A stretch of DNA of 20,982 bases from Baffinella frigidus (taxonomy: Eukaryota; Cryptophyceae; Cryptomonadales; Baffinellaceae). The stretch is taken from the NCBI GenBank assembly GCA_026770585.1, contig MU646367.1, forward strand, positions 57,697 through 78,678. The letters run 5' to 3'. Below, one piece after another: positions 16,383 to 20,982 of the stretch (its first letter is position 1; each line of letters opens with the position of its first letter). The notes beneath the pieces were generated by a model. It did not search any database. It was given only the letters and a program-made list of their open reading frames with translations, and was not told the DNA's origin. The position numbers and the translations under genes are program-made.

Positions 16383-18404
16383 ATGGCCGATCAGGTGGAC
16401 GCGGCGGCAAAGGCGCGGGTGGAGAAGCGCTGCCAGGAAATCGTGGAGACCGAGTCGGGCCTGTGTGCCAGCATCCTGGCGCTCACCGAAAAGCTAGACC
16501 ACGTCAAGGAGGTCTCACTCGCACCCCCCTTGCAAAAGCCAGGAGGATGCGGGGTGGGAGGGGTTGTGGGAGTTGCGCTGACGGGCTGGGCGACTGGGTT
16601 TCGCAGGACAAGGCATGGAAACTTGGGCCTGCGCATGTCAAGCTCATAGAGAGGACCCTCGAAAGAGTGGTGACGCTGCACACGATCCACACCGAACTGG
16701 GCGAAAAACTTTTCATGTTTGGGGCGGCACCATCTCACATCGCAGGTCTTGCAAGCCCCAGTCCCACTACATTCTGCGCCAATGGATGCATTTTTTCCAT
16801 CCAAACCTCATGGCAGGCACCTGAACGACCGATTGTCACTAGCTTCTCAGCCTGAATTTTGGCACTTTCGTCTTATCGTGGCTGTTCCGTTTCTCACAAA
16901 AGCCGGATCCTGAGCAGAGATTTTCGAGACGCTGGAGGACAACATGGTGACACATCATGCAGAGTTCCAGACGCTTTCTTCACACGTAATCGTCGTCTTG
17001 CAGGAACGTCGCCCCCGCCAGCAATTTATTCCACCACCGCATAGATGCTCTGCTCGACAGGCTGGGAATGGACTCAAGTCCTGACGCTGTCCTGCGGCTG
17101 TGCAGAAGAAATCAGGTGGGCAGGTGATTGGAGACCGCGCCGTGGGATCTTCAGCCAAGGCAACCCCCTCCCCTATTTTTCCGCCCATGATAGCAGCACC
17201 ACAATATGTCTGCTGCTGTGGTGTGACACGTTGGTGGGGCGCTCTCAGACGGAGGGGAGCTTAGCGGCGTCACTGGCGGAATTGCAAGACCTCCTCGTCC
17301 GACCTACGCAGCGAGTCATGAAGTACCAGGTGCACCATCATCAACCCCCTGGCGTGCAGCGCCCCTGCTCCGAGAAGAAGGCGAGGGTTTCTCAGTGCGC
17401 GCTGGGTCGAACTGGCAGAGGCGAGGACGCTGCTGCATTCAGCTCACCAGCTTTGGCCAAGGAACCTTGGGGATGCAATGTATGCTCCTGGACTAGTTTT
17501 TGATGACGAGGTGATCGCCCGCAGCTTTTTCTCGAGGATATAGCGCGGGACGGCAAGAAGTGCAGTGCGGAGGTGGCCCAGGGGACGGAGCAGGGACTGG
17601 AGGTGGTGAAGCGGATTGCCTCGAGCATCAACGAGCGCATCAGAGGCATCCAGGTGCGCCTCTCTTCGCCGCATCTCTTTTTCTTTTGCCCTCCCTCCCT
17701 GAGCACATTGCTCCTCCCATCCGTCCTTGACACGATGCATCGCCCTGTGTCCACGATCGCCGCTCCACGCGCACGCGTGCAGCCCGGTCAGCCAACACTG
17801 TTCCATGGTCCCTCTTCACCACGTGTTCCTCGAACCACGTTTTCCGGCGGCTGGCTGTCATGGAAGCCTCGGTGCGACCATGCCTCTGCGTTGAAACGCG
17901 CGTTGACCATTTGTTTGCTCTGGCAGCGAAGGGAGCGGGTGACGTTGATCGCCAGCCGGGTGCGCGCGGTGCCAGAGGACGTCAAGATTGTGAAAGAGGG
18001 GAGAGAGTTCATTCTGGATGATGGCAAGCTCCGCGAGATCGGCCGCGCGGGCTACAGGTTCCGTCCATTCGCGATTCTCACCATCAACCGAATCTCGACA
18101 TTCTGTTGCACCCTGCAGTGTTGCACACCATAGCACCGTACGGAAAGCCGGCGCTGAGTTGTGTATCGAAACAATCTCCTTCTTGCTCGACTCTAGATTT
18201 TCAAATCACACCTCCCACCCCCGAGGTTCAAACCCAGCCCGTCGGTCCTCGCTCCAACCTCTTGACTGAACCGACCGGTGCCTTGGACGCTGATTTTCTC
18301 TGCGGCTTTGCAGGCATCTGTATCTCTTCAGCGACTGCGTGCTGGTGTGCAAGGAGGGGGAGAGCCAATTTGGGAAGTTCTTCAACAAGGGAGAGGATCT
18401 CAAG
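16383..18404 (+). CDS. RhoGEF (DH domain plus start of PH domain), 3' incomplete
   Basis: Exons: 16383-16511, 16607-16745, 16918-16963, 17004-17115, 17249-17329, 17525-17653, 17927-18057, 18314-18404, about 286 residues. DH-PH proteins load GTP onto Rho-family GTPases. DH region 1 is visible (EIVETESGLCASILAL), then LHTIHTELGEKL. Region 3 is diagnostic: LQDLLVRPTQRVMKYQ joined to LFLEDI (about 154-175), ending INERI. The PH start is REFILDDGKLREIG joined to RHLYLFSDCVLVCKEG (about 238-272). The remaining PH strands and C-terminal helix are absent. After 18404 comes GTCCGC, a possible donor, then 170 bp and a telomeric block. The third intron (16964-17003) is only 40 bp and is forced by the frame; it may instead be a frame break. 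Phases agree at all other junctions. Divergent partner of the stathmin-like gene. Confidence 0.85.
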
Positions 18405-18574
18405 GTCCGCCGCCTTTGCCTTTGGCTCTCACACACAGCCACTTTCGAGGCCTCGAAACTAAGCGGGCTCAGCCAGTCTGACCATAAGGGGGGGTTCGGT
18501 CTGCAGAGAGGTGCAGCACCGACACAAGGATGCCAGTGCTGACAGCGGCCAATGCGCATTTCTTGAACACACTA
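18405..18574 (+). other. Boundary between RhoGEF and telomeric block
   Basis: Directly after the last clear PH codon comes GTCCGC. Reading through gives about 45 residues that do not look like PH sequence (a stop is reached at 18540-18542). It is either the start of an intron that runs into the telomeric block or the point where the gene was broken. Confidence 0.5.
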
Positions 18575-20982
18575 AACCCTGAAACCCTAGAACCCAAACC
18601 CTAAACCCTAAACCCTTAACCCCAAACCCTAAACCCTAAACCCTAAACCCTAAACCCTAAACCCTAAACCCTAAACCCTAAACCCTGAAACCCTAAAACC
18701 CTAAAACCCTAAAACCTAAACCTTGAACCCTAAACCCTTGACCATTGACCCTCAACTCTAAACCCTGAACCCTAAACTCTAAACCCCTAAAAACCTAAAA
18801 CCTCAACCCTCAACCCTCAACCCTTGACCATTGACCCTCAACCCTAAACCCTGAACCCTAAACTCTAAACCCTAAACCCTGAAACCTCATCCCTAAATCC
18901 CAATGACCCTCAACCCTAGACCCTAGACCCAAAACCCTAAACCCTAAAACCTCAACCCTAAATCCCAATCACCCTCAACCGTAGACCCAAGACCCAAAAC
19001 CCTAAACACTGAACACCAAACCCTAAAACCCTAAGAACCTAAAACCTAAACCCTCAACCCTCAACCCTTGACCATTGACCCTCAACCCTAAACCCTGAAC
19101 CCTAAACCCTCAACCCTAAACCCTGAAACCTCAACCCTAAATCCCAATGACCCTCAACCCTAGACCCTAGACCCAAAACCCTAAACCCTAAAACCTCAAC
19201 CCTAAATCCAAATCACCCTCAACCGTAGACCCTAGACCCAAAAACGTAAACCCTAAGAACCTAAACCCTGAATCCTTAGTCATCAACCCGAAACCCTGAA
19301 CCGTAAACCCTGAAACCCTGCCCCCCCAATCCGTAAACCCTGCAACCGAAAACCTAAAATCTAAACCCTGAACCCAATACCCTAAACCCTGAACCCCAAA
19401 CCCTAAACCCTAAGAAAAGCGTTTGCCTCTAAACCCCAAGTCTTGAACCGTAAATTCTGAATCGTAAACCATAAAACCCTCAACCCTGAACCCCACACCC
19501 TCAAACCTAAAATCTAAACCCTAAACCTCAAATCCCAAACCCTAAGCCCTAATCCCCTGAACCCTGAACCCTGAACCCTGAACCCTACACCCTGAACCCT
19601 AAACCTTGAACCCTAAACCCTGAAACCCCATAACCCTAAATCTTGAAACTTAAAACCTAAACCCTAAACCCTCAACCCTTGACCGTTGACCCTGAACACT
19701 GAACCCTCAACCCTAAACCCTGAACCCTCAAACCTCAACCCGCAATCCCAAACACTTTCAATCCTGGACCCTAGACCCAAGACCCTGAACCCTAACCCCT
19801 AAACCCTAAACCCTAAACCCTAAACCCTAAACCCTAAACCCTAAACCCTAAACCCTAAACCCTGAACCCTAAACCCTAAGTCCTAACCCCTAGCCCCTAA
19901 CCCGTAACCCTCAAACACTCATCCCTAATCTCTTACCCCTAAACCCTCAACCCTGAACCCTCAACCCTGAACTCTATGCCCTCCAACCTAAACTCTAAAC
20001 CCTGAACCCAATACCCTACACACCGAACCCTAAACACGAAACCCTAAGAAAAGCGTTTTACTCTAAACCCTAAGTCATCAACCCTAAACCCTAAGCCGTA
20101 AACCATAAAACCCCGAACCCCAATCCGTAAACCCTAAAACCTGAAATCCCAAACCCTAAACCCTAAACCCTAAACCCCAAACCCTAAACCCTAATCCCCA
20201 AAACCCTAAAACCTCAACCCTAATTCCTAAAAACTCCCACCCTAGACCCTAGACCAAGAAACCTAAACCCCAAACCCTAAACCCTAAACCCTAAACCCTA
20301 AACCCTAAACCCTAAACCCTTACCCGTAACCCCCACACCCTCATCTCTAATCTCTTGCCCCCAAACCCTAAGCCCCGAACCCCAAAACCTGAACCCTCAG
20401 CCCTCCACCCTCAACCCCCAGCCCTAATCCCTGAATCCAATACCGTAAAACGTAAACCCAAAACCCTAAACCCTGGGGAAAGTTTTTGACTTCAAACCCT
20501 AAGTCATCAACCCGAAACCCTGAACCGTAAACCCTGAAACCCTGCCCCCCCGTATCCGTAAACCCTACAACCTAAAACCTAAAATCTTAACCCTAAACCC
20601 TAAACCCTAAACCCTAAACCCTAAACCCTAAACCCTAAACCCCAAACCCCAAACCCTAATCCCCAAAGCCCTGAACCCTAAACCCCAAGACCTCAACCCT
20701 AATACCTGAAAACCAAAACCCTAAACCCTACACCCAAAACCCTAAACTCTCAACTCTCAACTGTCAACCCTGCCCCACCAATCTGTAAACACTACCACCT
20801 GAAACCTAAAGTCTTAACCCTAAACCCTGCACCCCAAACCCTTAACCCCAAACCCCAAACCCTAAACCCTAAACCCTAAACCCTAAACCCTAGAACCTAA
20901 AACCTGAACCCTGAACACTAATCCCTGAACCCTGAACCCTACACCCTACACTCTGAACCCTGAACCCTGAACCCTAAACCCT
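18575..20982 (+). repeat. Telomere-like block with higher-order units, CCCTAAA on + strand
   Basis: It runs to the window end. Near-perfect CCCTAAA runs occur near 18627-18685, 19797-19862, 20274-20318 and 20591-20641. Higher-order copies are visible: a TTGACCATTGACCCTCAACC unit at 18824 and 19068 (offset 244); an AAGAAAAGCGTTT marker at about 19413 and 20047, with a diverged form near 20477; and a GTCATCAACCCGAAACCCTG unit at 19279 and 20503 (offset 1224). No coding frame. Confidence 0.92.

Overview
This is a nuclear window from a eukaryote, not a prokaryote. The genes are split by many GT...CAG introns, they have AATAAA-type 3' signals, and nearly half of the window is degenerate plant-type telomeric repeat (CCCTAAA/TTTAGGG). 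Coding DNA is GC-rich. Almost every intron ends in GCAG, while the 5' splice sites conserve little beyond GT. A microalga or other protist with TTTAGGG telomeres is the most likely source; I cannot name the species.

Layout. 1-345: CCCTAAA-like block. 649-992 (+): last exon of a WD40 protein whose 5' part is missing or lies beyond the block. 1360-3782 (-): a four-exon GNAT acetyltransferase, converging on the WD40 fragment. Its second intron (1926-3149) is mostly degenerate telomeric repeat and carries the same 8-bp word at both ends, like a target-site duplication. 3901-5305: a second TTTAGGG-oriented block upstream of that gene. 5306-6658: unique DNA with no recognised gene. 6659-9030: a long CCCTAAA block. 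9031-14540: gene-poor DNA holding foldback elements, inverted and tandem repeats, a near-identical but broken copy of the head-to-head start of the next two genes, and a probable copy of their downstream DNA. 14548-16159 (-): a five-exon stathmin-like protein. 16160-16382: a compact divergent promoter with an E2F-like site. 16383-18404 (+): a RhoGEF with DH domain and start of a PH domain, cut off in mid PH domain just before the last telomeric block (18575-20982).

How the parts relate. The divergent pair joins a probable microtubule regulator (stathmin) and a Rho-GTPase activator (DH-PH) on one short promoter, which suggests coordinated cytoskeletal control; this is inference. The most unusual signal is the relation between telomeric repeats and genes. 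One gene is interrupted by a telomeric-repeat intron. Two others end or begin at such blocks. In every gene-associated case CCCTAAA, not TTTAGGG, lies on the sense strand. I read this as interstitial telomeric DNA that behaves as intron or gene-breaking insertion material.
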